Assembly: GCF_021010565.1 (NCBI RefSeq)
Contig: NZ_JAJNAY010000002.1
Span: 124,001-188,000 of the forward strand
Source of the DNA: Chryseobacterium turcicum
Lineage (GTDB): Bacteria; Bacteroidota; Bacteroidia; Flavobacteriales; Weeksellaceae
DNA: 64,000 nucleotides
Direction of reading: 5' to 3'
The translations under genes were made by a program, and so were the position numbers. The notes below the pieces were generated by a model that saw only the letters and a program-made list of their open reading frames with translations, searched no databases and was not told the origin of the DNA. Shown here one piece after another: positions 1-8,920 of this stretch (position 1 is the stretch's first letter; each line of letters starts with the position of its first letter).

Positions 1-795
1 ATCATTAGGTTTAAATTTGCTTTGTAGATTGGGTGCCGAAAAACGATTCCAAGGGCAAACATCCTGGCAAATATCGCAACCAAACATCCAATCTTCCATT
101 CTATTTTTAAAATAATCCGGAATTTCAGTTTTTAACTCGATGGTTGCATAAGATATACATTTGCTTCCGTCAACAATTTTTTCAGAAACTATTGCATCTG
201 TCGGACAAGCATCGATACATTTTCGGCAACTTCCGCAATGGTCGGTTGTTTCATTATCCGGAATTAAATCTAAATCACAAATAATTTCAGCTAAAAAATA
301 GAAGGAGCCACTTTGTTTGGTTATTAAGTTGGCATTTTTTCCAACCCAGCCAATTCCTGATTTTTTTGCCCAACTTCTTTCTAAAACTGGTGCAGAGTCT
401 ACAAAAACACGAAATTCAAAATCTCCGATTTCATCTTGCAACTCGGCAACCATATCACGAAGAATTTCTTTTACCACTTCATGATAATCTTCAGCATATG
501 CATATTTTGAAATTTTGAAATTCTCTAAAGCCGAAATTTTTTCTTCAGGAAAATAATTATAAGAAAGCGAAATTACCGACTTGGAACCTTCAACCAACAA
601 TCTTGGGTCTAGTCTTTTGTCGAAATGATTTTCCATATATTTCATTTCACCATGGAAATTATTCTTGAGCCATTTTTCCAAATAACGAGCATCTTCTTCC
701 AAAAAATCAGCCTTTGAAATCCCACAATTCTGAAACCCAAAACTTTTAGCTTTAGACTTGATTAATTGAGAATATTTTTCAGCTGTTGAATTCAT
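1..795 (-). CDS. queG: Epoxyqueuosine reductase QueG (C-terminal part outside the window)
   Basis: Catalyses the last step of queuosine biosynthesis, cobalamin-dependent reduction of epoxyqueuosine in tRNA, in the cytoplasm. The frame is open from an ATG at 795 to the window edge, giving 265 codons. The visible part holds the N-terminal substrate/cobalamin-binding region followed by two ferredoxin-type cysteine clusters, [16 protein letters not shown] and then [11 protein letters not shown], which is the family's arrangement of two 4Fe-4S sites. The usual C-terminal HEAT-like part lies beyond position 1. It is divergent from the rhodanese gene. The identification rests on the paired cluster motifs and overall order, and I am confident of it. 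Confidence 0.93.
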   Translation of the reverse strand, partial: MNSTAEKYSQLIKSKAKSFGFQNCGISKADFLEEDARYLEKWLKNNFHGEMKYMENHFDKRLDPRLLVEGSKSVISLSYNYFPEEKISALENFKISKYAYAEDYHEVVKEILRDMVAELQDEIGDFEFRVFVDSAPVLERSWAKKSGIGWVGKNANLITKQSGSFYFLAEIICDLDLIPDNETTDHCGSCRKCIDACPTDAIVSEKIVDGSKCISYATIELKTEIPDYFKNRMEDWMFGCDICQDVCPWNRFSAPNLQSKFKPND

Positions 796-902
796 TGTTT
801 TCGCATTGCAAAATTAAGATTATTTTATAAATTTGTTGGAATTTGGATGTCTGAAAATATTTACTTTCGTCCACAATCATTTAACTATAAAAAATTACTA
901 TT

Positions 903-1181
903 ATGTCATTAGCAGATGTATTGCAATCAGGAAATTACGCATTAATCGACGTTCGTGAGCCAATGGAGCTTGAAATGGACGGAAATATAGACGGAGCAAT
1001 CAACATTCCTTTGGGAGAAGTTGAAGACAGACAAGACGAAATCTTATCTATCGAAAAGCCTGTTGTTTTGTTCTGCAGAAGCGGAAACAGAAGCGGTAAA
1101 GCCTTAGAATATCTAAACGCTCAAGGTTTGAAAGACGGTTATAACGGCGGAGGCTGGGCTGATTTGAAAGCTAGCCTATAA
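903..1181 (+). CDS. Single-domain rhodanese-like sulfurtransferase
   Basis: A 92-residue protein made of one rhodanese domain. It begins with the typical ALIDVREPMELEMDG strand-helix and carries the active-site loop CRSGNRSG, whose cysteine would accept a persulfide sulfur. There is no signal peptide, so it is probably cytoplasmic. The physiological sulfur donor and acceptor cannot be told from sequence. A weak promoter (TTG at 843, TACTTTCG at 862) precedes the ATG, and a strong terminator follows, so it is probably a single-gene transcript. Confidence 0.9.
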   Translation: MSLADVLQSGNYALIDVREPMELEMDGNIDGAINIPLGEVEDRQDEILSIEKPVVLFCRSGNRSGKALEYLNAQGLKDGYNGGGWADLKASL

Positions 1182-1187
1182 GAAACG

Positions 1188-1214
1188 AAGGAACTTTTTT
1201 AAGTTCCTTTTTTT
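1188..1214 (+). terminator. Rho-independent terminator after the rhodanese gene
   Basis: AAGGAACTT and AAGTTCCTT form a 9-bp stem with a T-rich loop, followed by a run of T, 6 bases after the stop codon. Confidence 0.85.
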
Positions 1215-1236
1215 ATTTAACCAAAATGAGAATTTT

Positions 1237-1854
1237 ATGATTTTGAAAAACAGATTTGAAACGCTTTGCCTTAATTTTTCTCAAGACAAAAATTTAATTA
1301 ATAGATTTTGGCTTGAAATTGAGAAAAATTATTCCGTAAAAAATAGATACTACCACAATCTTCAGCATTTGAAAACTCTATTTGAGGAAATTGACATTAT
1401 AAAAACTCAGATTGAAAACTTTAACAATATTTCATTTTCAATATTCTATCATGATATAATTTATGATGCCACTTCAAAACTAAATGAAGAAAAAAGCGCA
1501 GATATCGCGCAGGAAAGACTTGAACATTTAGGTTTAAATCATGAAGATATCCAAAAAGTTCACGAGCAGATTTTAGCTACAAAATCTCATAAAAAATCTG
1601 ATAAGGAAAACACAAATTTACTTCTAGATGCAGATTTATCAATTCTTGGAAAAAGTGATGAAACTTATTTAGAATATACAAAACAGATTAGAAAAGAATA
1701 TTCTATTTACCCTGATTTTCTTTATAAACCGGGAAGGAAAAAGGTTTTAGAACATTTTTTAGACTTAGAAAACATTTTTAAAACTGAATATTTTAAAGAA
1801 AAATATGAAATTCAGGCGAGGAAGAATATTGAATCTGAATTGAAAAATTTATAG
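1237..1854 (+). CDS. HD-domain protein, predicted metal-dependent phosphohydrolase
   Basis: A 205-residue cytoplasmic protein. An early YYHNLQHL segment and a central FYHDIIYD segment (the HD pair), with a later LLDADLSILG segment, match the family of uncharacterised predicted metal-dependent HD phosphohydrolases. These are annotated across bacteria at about this length. The His and Asp residues probably bind a metal ion. The substrate is unknown. The gene starts 23 bases after the rhodanese terminator and is followed by a 309-base region filled with repeats. Confidence 0.8.
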   Translation: MILKNRFETLCLNFSQDKNLINRFWLEIEKNYSVKNRYYHNLQHLKTLFEEIDIIKTQIENFNNISFSIFYHDIIYDATSKLNEEKSADIAQERLEHLGLNHEDIQKVHEQILATKSHKKSDKENTNLLLDADLSILGKSDETYLEYTKQIRKEYSIYPDFLYKPGRKKVLEHFLDLENIFKTEYFKEKYEIQARKNIESELKNL

Positions 1855-1888
1855 GTTTTGGCTAAAGCCTTTTCTTGATTAAAATTTA

Positions 1889-1907
1889 AGCGGGCTAAAG
1901 CCCGCTC
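1889..1907. repeat. Short GC-rich hairpin in the 1855-2163 gap
   Basis: GCGGGCT-AA-AGCCCGC makes a 7-bp perfect stem inside AT-rich DNA. A related GGCTAAAGCC string sits just upstream at 1859-1868. It is not followed by a T run, so it is more likely a dispersed repeat fragment than a terminator. The rest of this gap holds the degenerate MITE-like copy at 1941-2118. Confidence 0.6.
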
Positions 1908-1940
1908 CTATTGATATTATTGAATGTTTATATAATTTGA

Positions 1941-2118
1941 ATTAAAAAATGCTTTTGTAACCGAAAAAGAATCAAAATAAATGATTGAAAAAAGAGAAAT
2001 TCACAAGTTTACAAAATGTAAAATTTTCAATTGTTGCATGTTTTGTTAGCTTTTGAATAAGTTATTGCATCATAAAATCTTTTGTCACTTTTGCGGTTAA
2101 AAAATATTCTTTACTAAA
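1941..2118. mobile_element. MITE-like element, copy 1 (degenerate)
   Basis: Shares its body with the copies at 28750 and 31278: an ATGATTGAAAAAA-GAGAAATTC block, AGTTTACAAAATGTAAA, a GCTTTTGAATA block, TAAAATCTTTTGTC and the end CTTTTGCGGTTAAAAAA. The outer terminal repeat is poorly conserved here (right end TTTACTAAA), so the boundaries are approximate. It lies between the convergent HD-protein and hydrolase genes and has no coding capacity. Confidence 0.75.
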
Positions 2119-2163
2119 CATTTGATTAACCACCCCCGTCAAAAGAAGGGAAATTGTAACAAA

Positions 2164-2937
2164 TTAATTGATTACAGAATTGATAAACTCAATTGATTTA
2201 TTTAAAACAATATCCGGTGATTCTTTATGCGGAGTATGCCCAACATTAGGAATAATAAATTTCTCCGCTGTTCCGGTAACCTGAGCAACTGTTTTTTCAA
2301 CTTGTTCTAAAGTTCCGTATTCATCAGCTTCTCCTTGAATAAATAATAATGGGCTTGTAATATTTTTCAGGAAAGATTCAATATTCCAAGTTCTGAATTT
2401 TTCGCTGAGCCAAATTTCAGTCCACGCTTTTACAATCATTTCAACTTTATTTCCGTGATATTTTTCTAAACGTTGAGGTAGATTTGTGGTATTATAAGCA
2501 TTTAGAGCTTCTTCAACACCTTTTACTGTAATATTTTCAACAAAAATATGTCCGGCTTCACAAATGACTGCTTTTACTTTTTCAGGATATTTTGAGGCTG
2601 CAAGTAAAGCAATCGTTCCACCATCGCTATGCCCGAAAAGTATGACATCGTTAATATTTAATTCAGAAAGCAAGTCATTCAATACATCTGCTTCCAATTC
2701 CATATAATTATTTTCTCTTTCGTGTGTAATCATCGGAAAAGACTTTCCATATCCTAAACGGTCATACACTAAAACATTACACTGAGTTGCTTCAGCCAAT
2801 TTCTCAGGAAAATCTCTCCATAACTGAACAGTACCTAAAGAATCGTGCAGAAACACAATGGTAGGCTTATTTTCGAAAGAATGATTAAATTTTATAAATA
2901 AGTTTTTTCCCTTTACATCAATTACCTCTTCAATCAT
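2164..2937 (-). CDS. Alpha/beta hydrolase
   Basis: A 257-residue cytoplasmic alpha/beta-hydrolase. Visible are the oxyanion-hole region FLHDSLG, the nucleophile elbow GHSDGG (Ser as nucleophile), an acid region around FIQGEADEYG and the C-terminal catalytic His in VGHTPH. Residues between the elbow and the acid form a helical cap. The substrate is unknown; esterase, haloalkane- or MhpC-like roles are all possible. Only 3 bases separate it from the upstream nitronate-monooxygenase-like gene, so the two are very probably co-transcribed and may act on the same xenobiotic or fatty-acid-derived compound, which is inference. Confidence 0.85.
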   Translation of the reverse strand: MIEEVIDVKGKNLFIKFNHSFENKPTIVFLHDSLGTVQLWRDFPEKLAEATQCNVLVYDRLGYGKSFPMITHERENNYMELEADVLNDLLSELNINDVILFGHSDGGTIALLAASKYPEKVKAVICEAGHIFVENITVKGVEEALNAYNTTNLPQRLEKYHGNKVEMIVKAWTEIWLSEKFRTWNIESFLKNITSPLLFIQGEADEYGTLEQVEKTVAQVTGTAEKFIIPNVGHTPHKESPDIVLNKSIEFINSVIN

Positions 2938-2940
2938 TAT

Positions 2941-3930
2941 TTATAAGCTTGGATTTTTTGTTTCGTTAAATTCTTTTAAAAGATTGGCAAAAACAGTTTC
3001 TACAGGAAGTACTTCATCAATCAAAGCTGAAACCTGACCGATTTCTAACTCACCTTCTTCCATATCACCTTCAAACATTCCTTTTTTTGCTCTCGCTCTG
3101 CCTAAAGAAGCCACCAAAGCTTCGGCATTTCTGCCTGTATTATATATTTCCTCAAGCTCGTTGAAGAATTTATTTTTAACCATTCTTACAGGCGCCAATT
3201 CTTTTAGAGTAAGAAGTGTATCACCTTCATTCAATTCGGTAATTTTCTTTTTCCAGTTTTCGTGAGCACTTGCTTCCTGTGTTGCCGCAAAACGACTTCC
3301 AATCTGTACTCCGTCTGCTCCTAAAATCATCGCAGCTTTCATTTGAGAACCCAAAGCAATTCCTCCTGCAGCAATCAATGGTTTAGAAATATGTTTTTTC
3401 ACATTCGGAATCAGGCAAAAAGTTGTTGTTTCATCTCTTCCATTGTGACCTCCGGCTTCAAAACCTTCCGCAACAATAGCATCCACTCCCGCTTCTTCAC
3501 ATTTAACTGCAAATTTGGTTGAAGAAACTACATGAGCAACTTTTAAACCTTCCTTCTGAAGTGTCTCAGTATAGGTTTTAGGACTTCCGGCAGAGGTGAA
3601 AACAATCTTCACTCCTTCTTCCAGAATTATATTGATTATTTCTTCTAAATTAGGGTAAAGCAAAGCGACATTTACGCCAAAAGGTTTATCGGTAGCTTTC
3701 TTGCATTTCTGAATATTTTCTCTTAAAATATCCGGATACATACTTGCTGAACCAATCAATCCTAAGCCTCCACAATTGGAAACTGCCGAAGCCAACTTCC
3801 AGCCTGAATGCCAAATCATACCCGCCTGAATAATGGGATATTTAATATTAAAAAGTTCTGTGATTCTGTTTTTATTTTCGCTCATTTCCTGAAGCTTTTT
3901 AGCGGAGTTGAAATCTATAAAATTACTCAT
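2941..3930 (-). CDS. Nitronate monooxygenase / 2-nitropropane dioxygenase family FMN protein
   Basis: A 329-residue TIM-barrel flavoprotein. PIIQAGMIWHSGWKLASAV near the N-terminus, VDAIVAEGFEAGGHNGR (with the active-site His of the family) and the FMN phosphate site LIAAGGIALG then GADGVQIGSRF are all present. Family members oxidise nitronates, or act as FabK-type enoyl-ACP reductases; sequence alone does not separate these well. The start at 3930 is used, but an internal Met 15 codons downstream (3885) is nearer the usual family start. First gene of a two-gene unit with the alpha/beta hydrolase. Confidence 0.85.
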   Translation of the reverse strand: MSNFIDFNSAKKLQEMSENKNRITELFNIKYPIIQAGMIWHSGWKLASAVSNCGGLGLIGSASMYPDILRENIQKCKKATDKPFGVNVALLYPNLEEIINIILEEGVKIVFTSAGSPKTYTETLQKEGLKVAHVVSSTKFAVKCEEAGVDAIVAEGFEAGGHNGRDETTTFCLIPNVKKHISKPLIAAGGIALGSQMKAAMILGADGVQIGSRFAATQEASAHENWKKKITELNEGDTLLTLKELAPVRMVKNKFFNELEEIYNTGRNAEALVASLGRARAKKGMFEGDMEEGELEIGQVSALIDEVLPVETVFANLLKEFNETKNPSL

Positions 3931-3986
3931 AAGGTAAAAGTATTAAAAACGCAGATTCTATGCTACATTTTGAGAATAATTTTCAT

Positions 3987-4020
3987 AAAAAAACCTTCAG
4001 AAAATTCTGAAGGTTTTTTT
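3987..4020. terminator. Terminator of the SurA-like gene
   Basis: AACCTTCAGAA and TTCTGAAGGTT form an 11-bp stem flanked by A and T runs on both sides. It lies directly after the minus-strand chaperone gene. Confidence 0.85.
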
Positions 4021-4021
4021 A

Positions 4022-5389
4022 TTATTTTGTAAGAGATTCTTTTTTCCAGTTCCCTTTAAAATCACAAGTATCATATCGACCGTCTATAGAAATAAATGTG
4101 GTTGGAAGTTTTGAATTAACAAACTTTTCAATCATTTCACTTTTTTTCTTATTAAGAGCCATCTGTTTGATTCTGTCGTAATCTGTCTCTAAAGTAATCT
4201 GGTGAGCAGGAATAACATCTTCAATTTTAATTATTTTCACCACTTTTCTTTTTCTTTCGTCTTCATCATCAAAAGCAGTGGTAATATCATTTTTATTAAG
4301 ACCAGCAAGTTCATAACTGATTACTCCCGGAATGCTTTCTCTTTCGATTTTGCTAGAACCATCTCCACCGGTAATCACACCTGCATTGAATTTAGTTTTT
4401 TTATCATCCGAAAACTTAAATGCCGCATCTTTAAAACTCATTTTTTCAGCTAAGACTAAACCTCTAATGCTGTCTAATTTTTGTTTTGCAGTTGCAATTT
4501 CGGCATCTGTAGCAGTTGCCATTAAAAGAATGTGTCTTGCATCATACGCTTTACCAGACTTTTTAACCAACTGAATAATGTGATATCCAAACTCAGATTC
4601 TACAGGGTCTGAAATTTCACCTTCTTGTAAGTTTAATGCTGCAGCTTCGAAAGGCTTCACCATTTGTCCTTTAAAGATGTTTTTCATCAAACCTCCATTG
4701 GGAGCTGTTCCTGTATCTTCAGAATAGATTCTTGCCTGGCTTTCAAAACTTTCACCACCCACGATGTCTGCTTTGATTTTTTTAAGCTTGTTAATCAATT
4801 CATCTTTATGAGCTTCTGTTAATTTAGGATACATGACAATCTGAGAAAGAGAAACCTCATCTTTGATTTCAGGAAGCTGAGATTTATACAAATTGAAAAA
4901 ATCGGTCACTTCATTAGGAGTAACGTCAGCTTTTTCTGTAATTCTTTGATATTTTGCCTGCCCGTAATATTGATCGGTATCAATTTTTTCGATGGCATTT
5001 TTCATTTCATACTGATTTCTGAACTTGTAAGCAGCCAACATCGACTTTTCGTCAGGAAATTGACCTAAAAGCTGATTAAATTTTGCATTTACTCCTTCTT
5101 TAATCGCCGCAGAACGGCTTTCAATCAATGTATCTCTTTTAGCTTCGTAAACCAAAAGTTTATTATTAATTAAGTTTTCCAAAAACTCACATCTATCAGT
5201 GGTTGAAGCACCCTGCTGTTTTCCGTAATTCAGCTGTTCTTCAACATCAGATTCCAAAACGATTTCATCACCAATTACTGCCGCAATACCGTCTACCAAC
5301 TGTCCTTTCTTTAACTGAGCATTGATGTTTCCTGAGAACAACATCGTGAAAACTCCCAAAAGGAAAGTGATTTTTAGTTTATTTGTCAT
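4022..5389 (-). CDS. SurA-like periplasmic peptidyl-prolyl isomerase
   Basis: A 455-residue secreted protein with an N-terminal signal peptide ending near NINAQ. The order matches SurA: an N-terminal chaperone region (from LVDGIAAVIGDEIVLESDV), then two parvulin (PpiC) domains, roughly residues 175-275 and 280-375. The first has the FESQARIYSEDTGTAPNGG and FGYHIIQL motifs; the second has YDARHILLM and FSDDKKTKFNAG. The role is folding of outer-membrane beta-barrel proteins in the periplasm. In this species a large outer-membrane and type IX cargo load would be its clients. The terminator follows immediately. The exact orthology with surA is inferred from domain order. Confidence 0.88.
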   Translation of the reverse strand: MTNKLKITFLLGVFTMLFSGNINAQLKKGQLVDGIAAVIGDEIVLESDVEEQLNYGKQQGASTTDRCEFLENLINNKLLVYEAKRDTLIESRSAAIKEGVNAKFNQLLGQFPDEKSMLAAYKFRNQYEMKNAIEKIDTDQYYGQAKYQRITEKADVTPNEVTDFFNLYKSQLPEIKDEVSLSQIVMYPKLTEAHKDELINKLKKIKADIVGGESFESQARIYSEDTGTAPNGGLMKNIFKGQMVKPFEAAALNLQEGEISDPVESEFGYHIIQLVKKSGKAYDARHILLMATATDAEIATAKQKLDSIRGLVLAEKMSFKDAAFKFSDDKKTKFNAGVITGGDGSSKIERESIPGVISYELAGLNKNDITTAFDDEDERKRKVVKIIKIEDVIPAHQITLETDYDRIKQMALNKKKSEMIEKFVNSKLPTTFISIDGRYDTCDFKGNWKKESLTK

Positions 5390-5477
5390 TATACTATTTT
5401 AAACAAGTTGCAAATTTAGAATTCTTAATGAATTGCACTCAATTTTTTATTATAAATATTTCTTAAAAAGAGATGAT

Positions 5478-6401
5478 TTAATGTAATTCTACATCAAAAG
5501 TTGTCAATTCTTTAAATTGGTTCAATCTGTTGTGAATATCAGCTTCCTCAACTTCCTCAATTCTTTCTGTTCCGAATTTTTCTACGGTGAAAGAAGCCAT
5601 TGCAGAACCTACGATTAATGCAGACTTCATTGTTTCGAAATCGATTTTTCCTTTTTTAGCTAAATAAGCCGCAAAACCACCTGCAAAAGTATCTCCAGCT
5701 CCAGTAGGATCAAAAACATCTTCTAAAGGAAGTGCAGGAATTGCGAAAACTTTATCATCATGGAACAATAAAGCACCGTGCTCTCCTTTTTTGATGATTA
5801 CATAATCAGGTCCCATTGTATGGATTTTCTTAGCTGCTTTTACCAAAGAATATTCTCCTGAAAGTTGTCTTGCCTCTTCGTCATTGATACTGATAACGTC
5901 GGTTTTAGCAATCATATCTTTCAAAATATCCATTGCAGAATCCATCCAGAAATTCATCGTGTCTAAAATAACTAATTTAGGACGTTGATTCATTTTTTCA
6001 AGTACTGAAAGCTGAACTCCAGGGTGAAGATTTCCTAATAATAAAATCTCAGCATCTTGCATAGATTCAGGAATTTTTGGATCAAAATTCTCCAAAACAT
6101 TCACTTCAGTCGCTAAAGTATCTCTTGTATTTAAATCATTGTGGTATTTACCAGACCAGAAAAACGTTTTCCCTTCTTTTACAATTTCCAATCCTTCAAT
6201 ATTTACGTCTCTCTTGGTAAACATATCAAGATATTCTTGTGGAAAATCTCCTCCAACAACAGATACAATTCCAGATTTTACTCCTAAAATAGAAGAAGTA
6301 ATCCCGATATAAGTAGCTGCACCACCCAAAATTTTATCTGTTTTTCCAAACGGCGTCTCAATTGCATCAAATGCCACGCTTCCTACGACTAAAAGTTTCA
6401 T
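5478..6401 (-). CDS. PfkB-family carbohydrate or nucleoside kinase
   Basis: A 307-residue ribokinase-fold kinase. The N-terminus MKLLVVGSVAFDAIETPFG and the LGGAATYIGI segment (GG motif, substrate side) are typical. DPTGAGDTFAGGFAAYL is the signature with the catalytic Asp and the GAGD anion hole, and KKGEHGALLF precedes it. The ATG at 6401 is preferred over an upstream one because the fold begins directly with MKLLVVG. The substrate is unassigned; in flavobacteria this family is annotated as sugar or adenosine kinase. It stands alone between the surA-like gene and gldD. Confidence 0.88.
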   Translation of the reverse strand: MKLLVVGSVAFDAIETPFGKTDKILGGAATYIGITSSILGVKSGIVSVVGGDFPQEYLDMFTKRDVNIEGLEIVKEGKTFFWSGKYHNDLNTRDTLATEVNVLENFDPKIPESMQDAEILLLGNLHPGVQLSVLEKMNQRPKLVILDTMNFWMDSAMDILKDMIAKTDVISINDEEARQLSGEYSLVKAAKKIHTMGPDYVIIKKGEHGALLFHDDKVFAIPALPLEDVFDPTGAGDTFAGGFAAYLAKKGKIDFETMKSALIVGSAMASFTVEKFGTERIEEVEEADIHNRLNQFKELTTFDVELH

Positions 6402-6470
6402 ATGTATTTTATTATTATTTAAGTTCAATAAGTAATCAATTGATTACTTATGTTTTTATTATTTTAAAGC

Positions 6471-7028
6471 TTATTTTTTCCATTCAAAAGTATCCAGCAA
6501 ATGCATCATATCTTTTTTGATATAATCGATTGCAGGAGCTAAAGAATCTGGTTTTGGTCTAGAATTAAAGTATAAATATCCTGTCACGAAATGTTTTGTA
6601 CTGTCGGTAGCGTAAAACTGCAAATTAGAAGCAGCCTGACCTTTCAATTCATAAAAATTTCCGTAAACTTTTTTCTCAGGATATTCGAAAGATTTTGTAT
6701 CGATAGAGCTTGCTTTCACCGTATGTTTGTAAACCATTTTTTCAGTTTCCATAATCTGCTGTGCAAAATCGTTGTTGATGGGGTAATACGTCAGGAAAAT
6801 CTTCGCCTTCATTTTCGGATAGTTCAGATAATACCAACAAGGTTTCTTTGCATTGTATATTTTAGCATAATCTGAAACTTCGAAAGTATACAGACAATTA
6901 GACTCAAATTTCTGATATTTTGGTGCAGGATACTCTAATCTCAGTTCGCCGTAAGGCTTTGGATTATTTTCTTTTCCGCACGAAATAATCAACATCGAAA
7001 CAAAAATAAAAATGACTTTTTTAATCAT
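6471..7028 (-). CDS. gldD: Gliding motility / type IX secretion lipoprotein GldD
   Basis: A 185-residue lipoprotein. The ATG at 7028 starts a lipoprotein signal peptide with lipobox Cys at residue 17 (LIISCGKE). The mature part has YGELRLEYPAPKYQKF, CWYYLNYPKMKAKIFLTYYP and FYELKGQAASNLQFYATDST, features I recognise from GldD. GldD is required for gliding and for type IX secretion in Flavobacterium johnsoniae. A longer reading frame upstream is not used because it would bury the signal peptide. In other flavobacteria gldD often sits next to gldE, ssb and mutY; here mutY is next, but gldE and ssb are not in between. Confidence 0.85.
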   Translation of the reverse strand: MIKKVIFIFVSMLIISCGKENNPKPYGELRLEYPAPKYQKFESNCLYTFEVSDYAKIYNAKKPCWYYLNYPKMKAKIFLTYYPINNDFAQQIMETEKMVYKHTVKASSIDTKSFEYPEKKVYGNFYELKGQAASNLQFYATDSTKHFVTGYLYFNSRPKPDSLAPAIDYIKKDMMHLLDTFEWKK

Positions 7029-7290
7029 TTTGCAAAAATACAAATTAGATTTCAAATTTGAGGGCACAAATTTCAGCATTTCAATGAGTTTTGAAATTTG
7101 GGTGATGAAAATTTTATTTAAACGCAAAGAGCACAAAGTTTTATTTAAATGATTGAGAATATTTCTCGTTCGCAAAGGCGCTTCGCTCAGCAAAGTTTAC
7201 AATTTGGTTTTCTGTCATTCAAAACGGATTGTAGTGAAGTGAAGAATCTATTTTATAGATTGCTTAGTCGCTTTACTCCTCGCAATGACG

Positions 7291-8337
7291 CTACAAAATA
7301 CTGTAAGCTGTTTCATAATTTTGAATATAATTTTCCAAAGGTTTTGGAAAAGATTTTTCGTGAGAACCTTCTACATCAGTTACGATAAAATTATTTTCAT
7401 TGATGAAATTTCCCCAAACTTTTTCGGAATCAACTTCAACATTAAAAACTTCTATGCTTAAATTTTTATGGGTAAGCTTGTGATTGACCGTTTTTACGCT
7501 TTTAATAAACGGTTTTAAATCATCTGAAATCATTGGTGGAAATTCATATAATTTTTTCCAGATAAAATCATCTTTTCTTTGCTGAATTAAAAACTGGCCA
7601 TTTCTGTGAACAAAATAATATTGTAAATGAAGGTCTTCTGCTTTTACTTTTTTAGTTTTAACCGGAAATTCAGATATCTTATTTAAAGAAAAAGATAGGC
7701 AATTATCATTTAGAGGACATTCTCCGCATAATGGGTTTTTCGGCTTACAGATTTCCGAACCTAAATCCATCATCGCCTGATTGAAATCACCTACATTTTC
7801 GGGCATAATCAAAGTCGATAATTCAGAAAAATAATTGAAAGCTCTAGAATTGGAAATATCAAAATCATCTGCAAAGATTCTGCTTAAAACTCGGTAGAAA
7901 TTCCCATCTACAGCGGGCATTTTTCCATTAAAGCAAATACTTGAAACTGCGGCCGCTGTATATTTTCCTATTCCTTTTAGTTTTAAAATCTCTTCGTAAT
8001 CAGAAGGAAAAATTCCACTATAATCATTAATAATTTGCTGAGAAGCTTTATGAATATTGATAGCACGGGAATAATAGCCTAAGCCTTTCCAATACAATAA
8101 AACATCATCTTCAGAAGATTCGGCCAAAGTTTTTACGTCGGGAAATCTTTCGATGAAGTTATTGTAATGATTTAATCCCTGAGCGATTCGGGTTTGCTGA
8201 AAAACAATCTCACAAATCCATATTTTGTAAGGGTCTTTGGTTTTTCTGAACGGTAAATCTCTCGCATTTTTGTCATACCACTTCAACAGTTTATTTCCAA
8301 TATGAAGAAAATCTGCATTTTTTTTATTCTTTTCCAA
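7291..8337 (-). CDS. mutY: A/G-specific adenine glycosylase MutY, TTG start
   Basis: Removes adenine mispaired with 8-oxoguanine. The 348-residue protein shows the catalytic Glu43 in WICEIVFQQTR, the helix-hairpin-helix LKGIGKYTAAAVSS, the VDGNFYRVLSR motif with the catalytic Asp, and the 4Fe-4S loop CKPKNPLCGECPLNDNC (Cx6Cx2Cx5C). The C-terminal part from about residue 230 is the NUDIX-like 8-oxoG recognition domain. The start must be TTG at 8337: an in-frame TGA lies four codons upstream and no in-frame ATG precedes the catalytic domain. A TATCTTTG -7 box lies at 8360-8367 on the same strand. The 262-base region after the gene (7029-7290) is non-coding. Confidence 0.93.
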   Translation of the reverse strand: MEKNKKNADFLHIGNKLLKWYDKNARDLPFRKTKDPYKIWICEIVFQQTRIAQGLNHYNNFIERFPDVKTLAESSEDDVLLYWKGLGYYSRAINIHKASQQIINDYSGIFPSDYEEILKLKGIGKYTAAAVSSICFNGKMPAVDGNFYRVLSRIFADDFDISNSRAFNYFSELSTLIMPENVGDFNQAMMDLGSEICKPKNPLCGECPLNDNCLSFSLNKISEFPVKTKKVKAEDLHLQYYFVHRNGQFLIQQRKDDFIWKKLYEFPPMISDDLKPFIKSVKTVNHKLTHKNLSIEVFNVEVDSEKVWGNFINENNFIVTDVEGSHEKSFPKPLENYIQNYETAYSIL

Positions 8338-8370
8338 AAAACCAATTCATTTAGTGATGCAAAGATAAAA

Positions 8371-8841
8371 TTATTTTTTTGCGTTATCAAGAAGATAAAC
8401 GGGAGCACCTTTTAGCCATTGATACTTGATATTTTTCATCTCAGCAATAGATTTATATCCTTTAAGCGTTTCTAAAAAAACATACACCGAATCATTTTTT
8501 TCTTTTTTAAGATTTAATCTCTGATTAGAAAGAAACTGAAACGGATACGAAATTACAGAATCTCTTTTGCTAAAAAGTAAATCTCCAGAGTTAATACTGT
8601 AAATAAAAATCTTTTTTCCTCGTGAAGAGCTGTCGGCAACAGAAATATCTGAGCTTGCCACAACCATATCGCTGATTCCGTAAGCTTCATCTTCAGACAT
8701 TACATATGCATGATTGCTATCTTTTTTTTCATTTTTGAAAAGATCAATCTCATATTTTCGAGGTCGCTGATATTCTTTTTCACAACTTAAAACAGAAAAT
8801 AACAGAAAAGCCAACAAGATATAAAACGTGAAATTTTTCAT
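8371..8841 (-). CDS. Hypothetical lipoprotein
   Basis: A 156-residue predicted lipoprotein with signal peptide MKNFTFYILLAFLLFSVLSC and Cys20 as the acylated residue. The mature part is charged, with a Ser/Asp-rich stretch around residues 60-75 (VVASSDISVADSSSRGKK). I do not recognise a family. It follows the type VI sheath genes by 80 bases on the same strand, but a terminator lies in that gap, so membership of that transcript is doubtful. Confidence 0.7.
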   Translation of the reverse strand: MKNFTFYILLAFLLFSVLSCEKEYQRPRKYEIDLFKNEKKDSNHAYVMSEDEAYGISDMVVASSDISVADSSSRGKKIFIYSINSGDLLFSKRDSVISYPFQFLSNQRLNLKKEKNDSVYVFLETLKGYKSIAEMKNIKYQWLKGAPVYLLDNAKK

Positions 8842-8870
8842 TGAATCATTTTTAAAAATAATTAGAAATA

Positions 8871-8899
8871 AAAAACCGATGTTTTTGACGCATCGGTTT
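8871..8899 (-). terminator. Terminator after tssC
   Basis: AAACCGATG and CATCGGTTT form a 9-bp stem with a 9-base loop and a T run on the minus strand, 22 bases after the tssC stop codon. Confidence 0.8.
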
Positions 8900-8920
8900 C
8901 TATACTAAATATTGGGAAGA

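Noticed and set aside
7149..7388. Short plus-strand frame between gldD and mutY
   Set aside because: It overlaps the mutY 3' end and consists of repeat-like sequence without protein features.
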